Source: Ignelater luminosus (Eukaryota; Arthropoda; Insecta; Coleoptera; Elateridae). Taken from it: DNA of 64,000 nt. The first letter of the stretch is position 1. Every line of letters starts with the position of its first letter. The stretch covers positions 124,001 to 188,000 of the forward strand of contig VTPC01089669.1 in NCBI GenBank assembly GCA_011009095.1. Reading direction: 5' to 3'. The position numbers were made by a program, and so were the translations under genes. The notes under the pieces were generated by a model. The model was not told the origin of the DNA. It saw only the letters and a program-made list of their open reading frames with translations, and made no database searches. Positions 33,120 through 45,690 of the stretch are shown in pieces.

Positions 33120-33725
33120 ATTAAGGAAAATATTTAGATCTCTTTAGACGAAACAACGGATGTGGAGTACATATATATTGCAAATTTTGTTTTTGAAATT
33201 TTAGGAAGAGGTAAAAGAAGGACAAATCATATTTATGGACAATGTAAGTTTAAGAAGAAATCAATCATTCAACTATTGCTGCTTTTTTTAATGACTCCTT
33301 AGGGCTTTTATGATCAGAAGAAATTCAGTATTCACGCGTTCAATTAGTTTTCACCGATGCAGCGCCTTATATGCAGAAAGCTATGATTGGATTGCAAGTA
33401 TTGTATCCGAAAATGTTTAGCGCATGGCTTACATCGAGTAGCTAAATTGATTTGCTCTGTGTATCCCAATGTGAACACGTCAATTTCTTTATTAAAAGAA
33501 GTTTTTCTAAAAGCTCCTTCCCGGTTAGTCACATTCAGGGATATTGTAAACACCGATATATCTTTATCTCCTTTGTCTATTGTTACGCGGCAGGGTACCT
33601 GGGTTAAGGTTGAAGTGTATTACGCAGATTTTGAAATGGTTAATAAACTAGTGATCACTGATAGAAGATTTATTTACTTGTTGGATGTATATGAAAGAAG
33701 GCATTTAAAGAAAAAAAAGATTTTT
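33120..33725 (+). pseudogene. hAT transposase relic (copy 2 of the same family)
   Basis: Plus-strand blocks: ISLDETTDVE (about 33135-33165, first catalytic Asp; copy 1 has SIDEFTDK), YIANFVFEILG, FFNDSLGLL, EIQYSRVQLVFTDAAPYMQK (about 33320-33375, second Asp retained as TDAAPYM), GLQVLYPKMF, then after a small frameshift CLAHGLHRVAKLICSVYPN (33415-33470; copy 1 CLAHRLHRVAEKVREIHPK), EVFLKAPSRLVTFRDI, and TRQGTWVKVEVYYADFEMV (about 33585-33640). The best frame is 33387-33734. The element is closely related to copy 1 but independently damaged and cut at both ends. No terminal repeats recognised. Confidence 0.85.
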
Positions 33726-36700
33726 AAAAACTGAATTTCTTTGTGCAAATTTAGTTTGTTAAAAGAGAAGTGAATTAGTCAGCTTGAGGTTTCCTCTTTC
33801 ACATTTAGTATGTCAAACATCTAATTCAATTCTTTATTAGTGATCCTCAAATTTGTTTCAGAAATCACAGTAAAAATTCCCCGATGATTCCCACTTAAAC
33901 TATACTTGTGTTGTTTTAGGTTTCAGGTTTGTTATATGTTATAATTGAAAAGAGAATTTCGTTGATTAGGGGAAATCCGCATTCTTTATTTCTTCTTATT
34001 AAAGTTATTTCCCGAAATAATTTTAGGGTTATTATTTTTCATGTTTCTCCACAATGCAGTGGTTTCTAAAGACAAATATTTTTAAATCAAACACATTGTG
34101 TAATCGAACTTTACGCGAATTTCACTTAAATTTAATTTAAACATTGCAATCCTTGTTATTAGTGAATAATAAAAAGTTCGTAGATCGTATTAACATTAGG
34201 TCTTTCTTAAAATCGGTCTGTAAATATTTCGTTTACAGGAGATTAACCCGATTGTGTTTGTATACCCAACTCAAGTTGTAATATGACACTACTAAAGCTT
34301 AGAGAAACTACCACAATTCTATAACACTTAACTGTTGCGTAAGCCCCAACAAATCAATTGGTATAAATAAAATTTCAGAAGGTTCATGCTAGTACAAAGT
34401 TAGTTTTGTAATAATTAACAATTGGGGTACAAGAGAATTAAGTCTGTAACGTACTGCAAGGAATTATACCACACCCTGAAATCTATGATTTTTCTACAAA
34501 ATTAACAAAAGGTAAAACAAACGGTAGTTCTAATTAATGAACACATCTAAAATATCAAAAATTAGTTAGAGAAGAATTTTTGCATCGCTACTTGCTTTAA
34601 TGAACAACGTTTATTAAGGCAACCTTTTGCCTTCAAAAACAGTCAGAAAACTGTTAAATGTTAGCAATCCTGCGCTGGTTTTAAAGTTCTATTAATTTAA
34701 CTTACGTAAACTGCTTTAATACTACAAATACCTAACAGTTCCAGCTTAATATTGGATAAGTTTAATTAATTTAAATTAACTTTATATAATATGTACTTTT
34801 AATGACTTTTTAATACAACTTTTAATTGCAGCGTTCTTTTTAATAAAGTATCGAGAAACAAAATTTGTTATTTCCTTAAAGACCAAATAAAACGTCTCTT
34901 TGCTATTCGAATGTACAATATATTTAAAACGTTATTTCCAAACCGAATCATTCAAAATTCCGAATTCGCTATACTATTAGATTTGATTTGATTAAATAAA
35001 TGCATTCTTATTTTCCCGTAGTTAAGTGATATTCTACATCGTAAAGTAAAAAATTAGTTTTGAATATAAAACAAACAAAAGATCAGCTGAAAAATAAAAA
35101 TTAATTAAAATAAGAATTTCGAATCTACACTTGTATATATTGAAGGAGGCTTATGATTTCCCTAAATAAGATTTCATGGTCTTTAGGCACGAACGGTATT
35201 TCAATAATGTTCAAATATTTGCACGAAACCTCGGGTGGTTTCAGAATTTACAAAATTAATATTCAGTTTGTACTGCATTTTGCATAAATTGCAGTTTATG
35301 CTTCTGCATCCTTAGAAGGTGTAAAGTTAGTATTTTATGATTAGCGCTAATTATCAGATATGATTTGACTAAAATAATATAAATTATTATTTTTGTTAAT
35401 GTGCTTTTAGTACTTTCCTCGTTAGTCAACCTTTCAAGTTACCTCAAGTTTAAACTGTTGTTTTGAATTTCGTTACGACCTTAGAAGTTTTGCAAAGTAC
35501 GCACTAATGAGGTAGCTGGTGTGAAGCCAACAAAATATTTATTGTACAAATTTCTAAAGCAGTATAATGTTACTAGGAGCAACCAAATATTTCTAAAATT
35601 ATCCATTTAAACTAATTTAGTTCTTTTGATTTACGTGGGATATAACTTTAGTTAAACATGTTTACGTAACCATTAATTCACACTTCAATAAATAAATATT
35701 AAAATTATTAGCTTTTATTTTATCTTGGTTAAAACTAGTTTCGTACGAATGGCATTATAAACACATTAAAATTTAAACGGTAGTACTTTATTTTAAAATA
35801 AGAAACGAAAGGGTCATTTGCTGAAATAATTATTCCTGGCCAGAGCAATTAGTAGCATTACCTTTGTGCAAACGTAGAAGAATTCAAATGAAAAAAATTC
35901 CCCTCTTAAAATTAAATATATATCACCGGAACTTAGTGGAGCTCTAATAATAAGAGATATCTGGACAGAATAAAAGAGCGTTCTAACATTATTAATTTGT
36001 AATGTGAAGGAATCTCAATCCACCTCTCGGAATGTTCAGATAACGCATGACATAACTCAAGCTGCGGAAACAATTAAGAAGATCTCCAATGTTAGACATC
36101 AGTTCCTTGCAGGTTTTCCGTTTCTGTAAATTAAGGTTAAGATACCGGAAAAATCCCGAAAAACAAACCTGCAATAAAAATAGATATCGAGGCCTAAATT
36201 TTAATGAAAACAAAGTATCAAAGAGACAAACAGATAAGATGTTTTTGTCTGAAAATTAACTTAAACTCTAAAATTTGAAAATAGAGCCAGAGTCAACTGG
36301 GTCTTTGTTTTTGTTTATTGAATTAGACTTTTACTCGATAAAAATGAAAATAAGATTTTATAGAAAGAAAGTTGAGAAACTATTTTTATTTACATATCTA
36401 ATAAGCTTTGCATTCATTCTATTGTTATTTTTCACAAAATGATTTTGTTACTACAGTACTGTCTTCAGATAGCCAGACAAATAGTTTACGATCAATCTTC
36501 AGTTCAGTTTATTGAAAAATTAGATCATGTATTTTACTCAAACAATGACAAAATGGACTGCTTTGTGGTTTTCTAGCCAAATATCGCTCTACAGATAGCA
36601 ATACAATAAGAAGTGTAAATGAAAAACAATGAGTAAATTTAGTAACTGTTTTTTTTATATTTGTAAAATAGTTGGAGAAACTCCAAAGCTCGAATTTATT

Positions 36701-37911
36701 GTTATAGAGATATGTGACGTTCTACTCTACCAGCCATAACTTCTACAAGAAAGTTTTTCCAAGCAGCAGTTAATTGTTTTTATCTCTCTTAAATTTTGAA
36801 CTATTTTCAATTTTGTTTTTATTCATTGGCCTGATCCACTATTCAAAAATCTCTAGAAAGTGCTATTCTTAAAGATGCTGATTTACTGATACCTTTCTAA
36901 AATAATTTATCAGGAAAATTGAGAGATTCTAGTCTTAAGAAGTTTTATCCTGTGCTTTTATAACTTAGAACAATATAATATGAACTCTACCATTTGCGAT
37001 GTAGAAGGCAGATCTATTGCATTGTATTGTTTGAAGATTTGGTAGTCGTTTATGTTTTTGTGCATACTATTTTCTAAGGAATAGATACAGTGTTGCCAAT
37101 TAACATAGTAAAAAAGGAAGAAATGAATAGAAGGTTAAGGCGTACAGAGGAAACGGGAAACGGAGAAATAGATTACTAATATCTTACTAATACCAGGTAA
37201 ATGATAAAAGTAGAAAGAAAACCAAAAAGATACAAAATTAATATTGGTGCGATTCAAAAAGGTCAGGGAAAAGTCGGCAAAACTAAATTTACAATAATAC
37301 GATAGATAAAGAAGAGATTCATCCAGTTTGAACTATTAATGAAAAGCTACAAAATCTGAGAGTAAACAATTATTTTGGGACAATAAGGAATATTATAATG
37401 ACATGATCTAACAAACGACAATGGTACAAACTTCTTCGAAAAATCAAAAGTGGCAACAAACGTATTTCCAAAATAGGCAACTTTCTCATAATTTAACCAA
37501 TTTTCTATCTCTTACGTATATTTTGACTAGCCTAAGACAAAACAACAATGTTTGTGTTTGAATTTTGAAATCAGTTACAGTGTGGATACAAAAAAAAAAA
37601 TAGAAAAATCGTATCAACCATTAAGACGTGTTAAAGGAGAACATCAATAAAATTTTCTGAAATTCATATATTTACCGTGATATAAATTTCCTGAAGCTAG
37701 AAAAGTGTTTGCTAAGGTTATATCTTTCTGTGAAGGTATTATTAAATTTTAAAGCGTCTACACCTTTTTTATTTGAGAATGCTTTTATGTATCTTTTCTA
37801 TTCGACCCAATAATAATAAACGAATCCCGACATCGACGTCTACAAAAGGGGATGGTATTCCTTTTAGAAAACTAATAACACTAGTTGTATGATCATACAC
37901 ACACGACGTTG
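33726..37911. other. AT-rich non-coding stretch, nothing recognised
   Basis: No coding motif, tRNA-like fold or terminal inverted repeat found. A 73-codon minus frame at 35992-36213 has no recognisable features. 37080-37400 is A-rich on the plus strand without a readable motif. Confidence 0.5.
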
Positions 37912-38310
37912 TTAAATGGGGATAAAGTCTCCGCAGTCAAGTTTCATTTATAATTTTTTTTGTAAGTGAGTTATTATTGAAGCCTGAAGCATATTTAAAG
38001 GAAAAACGGCCTTTAGATATATTTCAGCTGCTTTTTTCCCAGCCGGTTCGTTTAAAAGAAAAGCTTTTAGGTTATTTTATTTATGAAGGGAAATCGACAA
38101 ACAACCACAAACGTAAACAAAGTATTTAGCTTCACTTCGACGCTTTCTAAAGTTAAAGAATCGAAAAAGATAAATTTTTGAGAGAAAACGAGATAAAATT
38201 ATCTCTAACAAATTTTCCATTTCTCCTGACTGAATGAATTCATAATTAATTCAAATCTAAATGTTAGAGGTTAAATTGGAGATAAAGTCCATGTTTAGGG
38301 AGATAAAGTT
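37912..38310 (+). repeat. Three dispersed copies of a GGAGATAAAGT motif
   Basis: TTAAATGGGGATAAAGTCT (37912-37930), TTAAATTGGAGATAAAGTCC (38271-38290) and TTTAGGGAGATAAAGTT (38294-38310) are clearly related. The sequence between them is AT-rich and non-coding. It may be a remnant of a repeated element whose borders I cannot define. Confidence 0.4.
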
Positions 38311-40398
38311 AGTGTTTTCATTTTTATTAGTGATGGAAACGTTAAAAGTGGAACAAAATAAGAATGCGTTTCCCCGTGGAAAATTTAAATGTTAAATTAC
38401 TTTTCTTATTGATAAACATGAGCTATTTTTGCTCTTATCAACTTTACTAAAAGATTATTTATCCCATTTAGAGTTGTGAAACGGGGTTTAAATTCGACAA
38501 GTCAATTTGTTTCTTTATTTTCCGTTTGAGGATGTATAACCAGTGCGAAGAATCAATTTTTTGGGAGGTGTATATCGCTGTTTCTAAAGTTAAATACAGC
38601 TATATATCAGCGATTCCATTTAGAGCAAATGATTAGTTGTACCTGCTTTCCGTTTGAGAAGCATCACGTTTCACGTGAGATTTCAGGACAAAGCCGAAGA
38701 ATACCTACTACAATTTCATTACAATACTTTCGAATGATTATTTTTAAATTTGTATAATATATAGCAAATTAATTTTCTTTGTTTTTTAGCATATTTTATT
38801 TTCCGTAATAGAAATAAAACCTGGAAAGAACCCTTTGCGGTACAATTGTTACCACAACAATTACAGTTATCATTAGATGCGGTAGTCCAAATTAAACCCA
38901 ATTTAAATCATCCTCTACAACTTTACTTTTACTCATTGTCGGAAATTCACAAGCTGTTTTGAAGAATTAACTATCTTGGTTTTTTTAAACATGCAGGGTG
39001 TAGTTATACTGTACGCATTTCTCTTTGTCTTTACTCTATCAACTTCGAGTTCTTAAGTTGATAAAGTGATAATCAGTAAAATTACTTTTTTGAGTTATCT
39101 TTCTCAAATTATTGATCTTAGGTTAGATTCGTCTCGTTAAAGAAAGTTCTTTCTTTTAACTGATTGACTAATAGTAGATGACATTTAAATTCGGAAAACG
39201 CCTTTAAGAAATCCCTAAATAACACTTTAAAAAGTACCTTTAGGATCAGAAAGTCGTTTATTTAATCGCCCAATTATATAAAGAAAGTTTTAAAACCCTT
39301 AATGCATATCAATGTTTTTATAATAAAGTGACCTGCTTTAAAGATTCCATCTAGTATCAAAAGACCTACTAATTATACAGATTAATATAAACTTGTTTGT
39401 ATAAAATGATAGTATTTAGCCAAAATAATTCACTTAAAAGAATACTGATTAAGAAAATTATATTTTTGTACCTATATATATCAACGCTTTTAAAATAATT
39501 GTAAGTAGACTCTTAGTTTAATTACAAATCAATACATAATGAGCTTATTGCAAGTATTGATTCACAAAATTACAAAATAAAACAATTTTCTACTAGAATG
39601 TCACACTGATATCACAATCGGTTCAAGTTCCAAAAAATTTAGATTTATTTTAATTGCAAATCATAGCTTTAAAGAGTTTCTGGTTTATAAACAGATCTGT
39701 TTTTAAAAATGCCAAATACACTTTGAAAGTATAGGTGAAACGTACTATATCTTAAAAGCTTAAGAAAACAGAAATGCGACCGTTAAAAATTATTTAAATT
39801 GCTATGTATTCTTTAATATCAAAACTTGTTTATAAACCGCTCCTTACTCTAGACACTGTGTTGAGACCATTGACACTGTTCAAGTGTACTTATTAAAGTA
39901 ATTATACATTCCTTTTGCAACATTGGCAAAGTTGCATAATTTTATTAAGCACATTTCGATCTCCTGTGTGTCATATAAATATGTGATGTTAGTACGTAAT
40001 AAAGTTGTTTAGGCGTAGATTGTACTTTTATTTTTGGCGTTTACGTTGCAGAAAACATTGACAAATTACAAAAATGTGATAACATCAGTGGTCGTGACAC
40101 AAGGTTTCCCTTGTTCAAGATGACGCCTTTATCCCTTATCATTTTGTTATACTTCTTTAGAAGTATACGGGAAGAATCGATTTTATGCAAGGCATCGGTT
40201 CCCATATGCCAAAAGGAAGCACGTTTTATGAAACCTGGAATTGTACCGAATAAACAAATTTATTGGACATAGTTAATGATACATATAACTATTACACAAA
40301 ACCGTTTAAATTCTTAAATGCTCATCAAGTTCTGAATTTATGACTAATCGGTTTGTTTAATTTGATTTAATGCATAATAATACTCAGCAAACTCAAAT
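38311..40398. other. AT-rich non-coding stretch, nothing recognised
   Basis: A modest inverted repeat near 38572-38615 (TATATCGCTG against CAGCTATATATCAGCGAT) is the only structure noticed. No genes seen. Confidence 0.5.
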
Positions 40399-40584
40399 TT
40401 GTTGGAAAAGGTAGATATGGTTAATATTAGTCTATTCGAAGATTGGTTATTAGCAGCTTATCAAAACGCCGAGAAAGGAAAGTCCGATTTGTCAGCCATT
40501 AATGACGCTATAATTCTGTTTATGATTCTAAAGAATGTAGAGAAACTTAAACTATGGTTTAACGATCTCATAGATTTTTTTTGA
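40399..40584 (+). CDS. Hypothetical 61-codon frame of uncertain status
   Basis: A short plus frame with fairly balanced composition (segments FEDWLLAAYQNAEKGKSDL and LKLWFNDLIDFF). It begins with a non-ATG codon; an in-frame ATG follows shortly after. No domain, signal peptide or neighbour gives it a role, and it may be chance. Confidence 0.15.
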   Translation: MLEKVDMVNISLFEDWLLAAYQNAEKGKSDLSAINDAIILFMILKNVEKLKLWFNDLIDFF

Positions 40585-43203
40585 AAAACAAATTAAATAG
40601 TTTCAAATTTTACCATAACAATGTACCTACTATCGTCACTGCTGCTTAATTGCCATTTATCTTACTAATAATTTCTGATCATCACTGTAAATATATTAAT
40701 CATGTAGTTAAGCAACTACTAACTCTTCAGCCCGTATGCATTATCTTTGGACATGTCAAAATACATACTTTTTAAAAAGTGCTCAGACTAATACTTATTT
40801 TTGAAAATTTGTTTCTTGCATTATTATTCTGGGTGGTGACAAAAAACTTCTTGGTGGTCATTTTTTTGTATTTGTTTTATCGTTTAACAAATCAGATCTT
40901 TCAGTGTTGTGGTCAGATATCTGATAACCATCAGGCAATTAATATGATAAATAAAGAGAAGCATTACGTTATATTTGCATTTCGTAACTTTTCTATCGTA
41001 ATAGAAACTGAAGGAAAATAGTGTAGTGGTGGCCAAATTCTAAACAATACGGAGAATGGAATATGTAGAGATAAACCGATGCAAATGAAATATTTTAGTT
41101 TTAATATAAGCTCAGATATCTACCAATTTTACATGCTTCATACAGTCGGCGAATAATGTGTCAATTTCGTGAAATATGCCAAAGTGTACTTTACTACCCT
41201 GTAATAGGCAATTTTAATAATTAATTGTAAGATACAAAGAAATAAAATACACAAGATCTCGGGATTTTTTTTAGAAATTCTGGTAATTTCAAAAATTAAA
41301 ATTAAAATCAGAACAAAATAAACTCGGAGAACATTTTCTAAGAAAGCGGACGCATACACAAAGAAATAAAAAGAAATTAGAAATTAGATATTCTTTTGTC
41401 AATTATTGTTTTATTTGAAACTTTCTAATTAATGTTGGAACGAAAGTAAAATATGTCTGGTGAATGGAGATATAGTATTGGTGATACAGATAAGTTGGTG
41501 AAAGCAAATGTGACATTCAATTGTGACTACTTGTTGGATTTAAATTCATATGTTTGCAGTAATTATATTGTTTAATAATTTTATTAAGACCTAGAGCGCA
41601 GAGAATTGAATTGGGAATTTCCCAATAATATAATATTGTTATTCATGAATTTAGCTGTATTTCCAATACTCATGATTATCCTGTATTGATTGTAGGTTGA
41701 TAAAACAACAATCTATATAAAAGGCAAGTATAGTTTTGAAAATTACATCTCATTATTTAATTATTATCAAAACCCATATATCAAAATTTGATATAATTTT
41801 CAATAAAATTATAAAAGGACGTTACTGTGGAAACAAAACGCGGCGTACTTCTGATTATAGCGAGTTCTTTTGAAAGAAAAACCAACATGAACCTCTTTTA
41901 TATTTAAAATTTTATTATCTGATAAGCACCAACCCTTTCAAATTTGTTCGTGTAACATATTAGACCACTTTATAACAGTTTTATCTGGTTTGACCCAACG
42001 CAATTTGGTCGTGAGAAAGGTAAAACTGTTAAAACACGATAAAATTTAAAAGTTCTTTTAAGATCTTTTTTCGTGATTTATATCTTCGAAGAGTACACGT
42101 GGATGTTAATTTTAATGTACATACATACACAATAACGTTCTTTTTGATTTAAAGATACCCAGCAATCTTTAGATTGTTAATTTAAAAGGCAAAATGCGGA
42201 AAACAATTTAATCCAACCCTGATTTATATCATAAACTAAACCACCCTATTATCAAATCAATAGAATACGCCTACTAACGTGTTTTGATGAAACAAAGCGA
42301 TGTACGTATGTGACTTGCAATATGTTAAGAATGATATGTAGCTTTGATTAGACAATAATAAAATGATATATCCCCTTTTTTGATCGACCAGTTTATTTAT
42401 TGATCCGTAAGAATGTTCGACTTCTCTTTGTTTCCCTATTTATTACTGAATGGGTCAATTTAAATGGAGATAATGACAATCGTACGACAGATTTTCTTTT
42501 TGATCTTTCCACGTGAAAATGGAGTCGAAGAAAAGAACACTTTTATAATAGTTACTTTAATATGATAAAGCAAGATAAATAAAAAAAAAAGTTTACTAAC
42601 GAGGTATCGAATCGAGAGAAAAATATAATTAATGAATTGCTCAGGTTTGAAATGATAGATATTTAAAATGTAAAGTAGTCGAAAAATGTATAAAAAGTCA
42701 GGAATGAAACGATCGCAAAAACATTCAAATAGAACATCGCAATTAAAGATTACAAGCTCCTTATCAATTAGGAATACAAATGTTTTTCAAGTTAAGGCAA
42801 AAAATGCAACAAAAATGAACTGATTCGATTACATCATCGTTCCTCTTAACAATTGTACAAAACAGAATTTATCACAGTGCAATGTGGGAATTGTTGCTTA
42901 TAATTAAAATTGAATCTAAAAAAATTAATAATAATTAATAACATAATCTTCACTTTTTTAAATTACTTTTTAGAAATCTTATTTTATGGAGGCTAACTGA
43001 TTGTGAATTAGAACAAAATTTGAATATATCATGGTCTGTTTACGTAATATTGACGAAAATGACTTTCTTCTAAAAAGAACTTTTTTCTTTACTAGTAATT
43101 TTATTTGCGCACTTAATTTCTCGTCAAACTTTACTGTTTTCGACAGATATGAGACATTTTATTTTATGTGAGGGAATTCGTAGTTGACCATGACTTACCT
43201 GAA
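40585..43203. other. AT-rich non-coding stretch, nothing recognised
   Basis: Open frames at 40779-41021 (plus) and 41138-41359 (minus) are hydrophobic, low-complexity and motif-free. Nothing else seen. Confidence 0.5.
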
Positions 43204-43362
43204 AAGATTAACTAACAAAGAGTAGTTAGATCTTTTAATAATTTGGCGGCAGGGGTAAGCTGTGGCACACCTTAGGAGTTATGAATGACGGAGTGGCCTG
43301 CATGCCCTGGCCCGACAGCAACTGGACAAGAGCACAGCAGGCCGTCAATAGGCCGGCAATAA
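43204..43362. other. GC-rich island with a flanking small hairpin
   Basis: About 120 bases (43244-43362) are far richer in G and C than anything within several kilobases, with blocks GGCGGCAGGGG, GCATGCCCTGGCCCGACAG and CAGGCCGTCAATAGGCCGGC. It is preceded by the imperfect hairpin AAGATTAACTAAC...GTAGTTAGATCTT (43204-43234). CAGGCCGT followed by TAGGCCGG also occurs in the foldback at 56050-56190. No convincing frame, tRNA fold or rRNA match is seen. A recent insertion or foreign repeat is the likeliest explanation. Confidence 0.5.
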
Positions 43363-44955
43363 ATGTTTGTTGGGTGTTTACACAAAAAATAAAGAATGCT
43401 AAATGACGCTATGTCACCCTCTGTCTCGGAAACAGTACGTTTTCAAATTGGATTATTTTGTGGTCAAACGTATGACCATAGAGAAAAGCACCCCATATAT
43501 AATATGTCCCTAGATTAACTTTAAAGGAAAAAACATTATTAATAATTTTAAGACAAAAAGCATACTTTACAAAAAATTCTACTTTCAGAACTATCAATAG
43601 TTTATTAATTATAGCTTCAACTGCTGTTGTCAATTTCCGAAGGAATTCTTCACCTTTGCTCTGTATGTGCTTATACACTATGCAAAGTGTAGAAGTGGGA
43701 AGTGTCACTATCAATAATTATTATCGGCAATACAAACTTGGTCCAGTGAGAAATGTGAACTGCCTGTATTTTAAATGCCGAAGAAAGGAAGGTCAATTTT
43801 AAATAAAAAAGAGGGATTGAACAAAATTGGTGGTGAGTTGTTTTCATGAGACAGGAATTGGATTGAACGGCATTTTGGCAGTTGTTTAATACTGTGGAAT
43901 TCTTGTTGTATTGATATCGAGAGAATAAAAGACAAAGCATTAACACAAACGCATTTAAAGGTGGCAAACACGCAAACTTAAATAAATGACAAGGGCGCGT
44001 TCAGAAAATTCCAAATAGTTTTAAGTGTCAGTGTAAAAGAGTAATGCACATAAGCGAAGGTGGAAATATCAGCGAAACGCGAAAAACTAGTTGTAGGCAA
44101 ATAACCGGCTTTATAAAACGTAAAAGTAAAGAAAATGATGAAGAAGATAGCAATTGGTAAACATCAATTAAATCAGAAAAGAAAGTAGAAGATGGTGATG
44201 CAACAGAAGGAATTTAAAACAATGAGAAAAAATGCAAGAGCAAATACTGAATACGGCAAAAAGAAAATAAAAGATATATGGAAAGAATACTATTAACTAT
44301 AAAATACTTACCACAAAGGATGATGAAAAAGAAGACTGCAGAAAGAAGAAATGACCAGCAACAAGATAAGTATAGAAGGAAATAGTGATGTGAAATACAC
44401 GGCGAATTACTGAAACATGGTAGAAAACAACTACCAGGCTTTTGGACTAGAACTAAGATTAATTAGTCAACTAAAAATAGAACCGATAATATGAAGAATC
44501 ATAACTAAAACTGGAACTGTCATTTTAAATTTTATTTTTTTTCAACCGCAACTATAATCATTATTTTCTTCAATGCTTGTACTGCAACCAAAACTACAAC
44601 TAATTTGTTAACTGAGTGAGTACTAGAACCAAAATCGAAATCAGAAATTTTGTTTTTGGTTATTTTCAGTTCTCCGATCGGAAGATCAAGCGGCTTCGGC
44701 GATAATCACTAATTACATAGTTATGTTAAAAACTACGTTACGTATGAGGTATTGACATTTTTAACAAATATAAAAGTTTTGTTGCCTTATTATGCTATTA
44801 ATATTCCATTTAATAATTAAAAATATACAAAACAAAGAAATATAGAATATTATGACTTTCGAGGCGCTCTCGCTATACGTGCTAATAAAAGCTCTAACAT
44901 TTGGCGTTTTTGGTGATAACTCAAGCGGTGACGTCAGTTACTCAAAAAATGCAAA
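43363..44955. other. Non-coding stretch; A-rich on the plus strand from about 44030
   Basis: Minus frames at 43409-43967 overlap each other in conflicting frames and carry no motif. 44030-44480 is strikingly A/G-rich, like a decayed Lys/Glu-rich coding region, and could be the 5' part of the RTE element that becomes recognisable at 44960, but no endonuclease motif can be read. Confidence 0.4.
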
Positions 44956-44959
44956 TCAT

Positions 44960-45690
44960 GTACATGTACATTAACAACATCTTACTAGCTTATCATAGAA
45001 GAGAATATCAGATAGATTCCCTTCCTGGTAGATCAACAATTGATGCACTACACGTAATGTTACAGATATTAGAAAAGGCATATTAATTTAACATTTTGTG
45101 GACAGGCATTTGATGAAGTTAACAGAAAGAAGCTGTTTCAAGGAATAAAAAGCCTACTAACAAATTTACCTCGGCTTGTAAAACTGACGATGAACGACAC
45201 AAAAGCCATAGTAAAAGCATGGAAAGACAGACAGAAAAATTTCAAATAAATACAAAGGTAAGGCAAGGAGATGCATTGTCGGGGATTTTGTTTAATATTC
45301 CAATGAATGGAACAACTAGGCAGACTGAAAATAATGAAAGTACAACCATTAGTGAAATACAAATAATTTCGTGGAGCAAATTAAATCAAACTTTCAAAGA
45401 ACTAAAAAAAGCAGCTAGGAAAACGAAACGTTTGATAAATGAAAACAAAACTAAATAATACAAAACATCAACATAACAAATATGATAGTAGACAAATACA
45501 GTTTTGAAAAAGTGAACGCATTTAACTGTTTAGGAATCTGAATAAAAAACAATAATGATAGAGTTATCAGCAAAGCATTCTATGCAAGTCGAAATGTCTC
45601 GAAAAACAAGCAGTTTAGTAGACAGGTAGAAATCAGTGTATATAAAATCCCAATAAAACCAAACATTGTATATGCTGTAGAGATAATGAG
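44960..45690 (+). pseudogene. RTE-type reverse transcriptase relic
   Basis: Plus-strand blocks: SLPGRSTIDALHVMLQILEK (about 45017-45080; usual FRxGRSTxDAIFxLRQLxEK), AFDEVNRKKLFQGIK (about 45110-45155, motif A), RLVKLTMNDTKAIVKA (about 45170-45215), NTKVRQGDALSGILFN (about 45247-45298; usual GVRQGDxLSxxLFN), ELKKAARKTKRLINENKTKY (about 45400-45460; usual LEKxAxKxGLxxNExKTKY), YSFEKVNAFNCLGI (about 45500-45540), and KNKQFSRQVEISVYKIPIKP (about 45600-45660). The catalytic YADD box, expected between LFN and the ELKK helix, is missing, apparently deleted near 45360. Frames shift several times. Frames 44901-45086 and 45219-45458 are its preserved pieces. Confidence 0.8.

Noticed and set aside
43409-43967. 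Two overlapping minus frames of 98-101 codons
   Set aside because: They overlap in conflicting frames, are motif-free and lie in ordinary AT-rich sequence.
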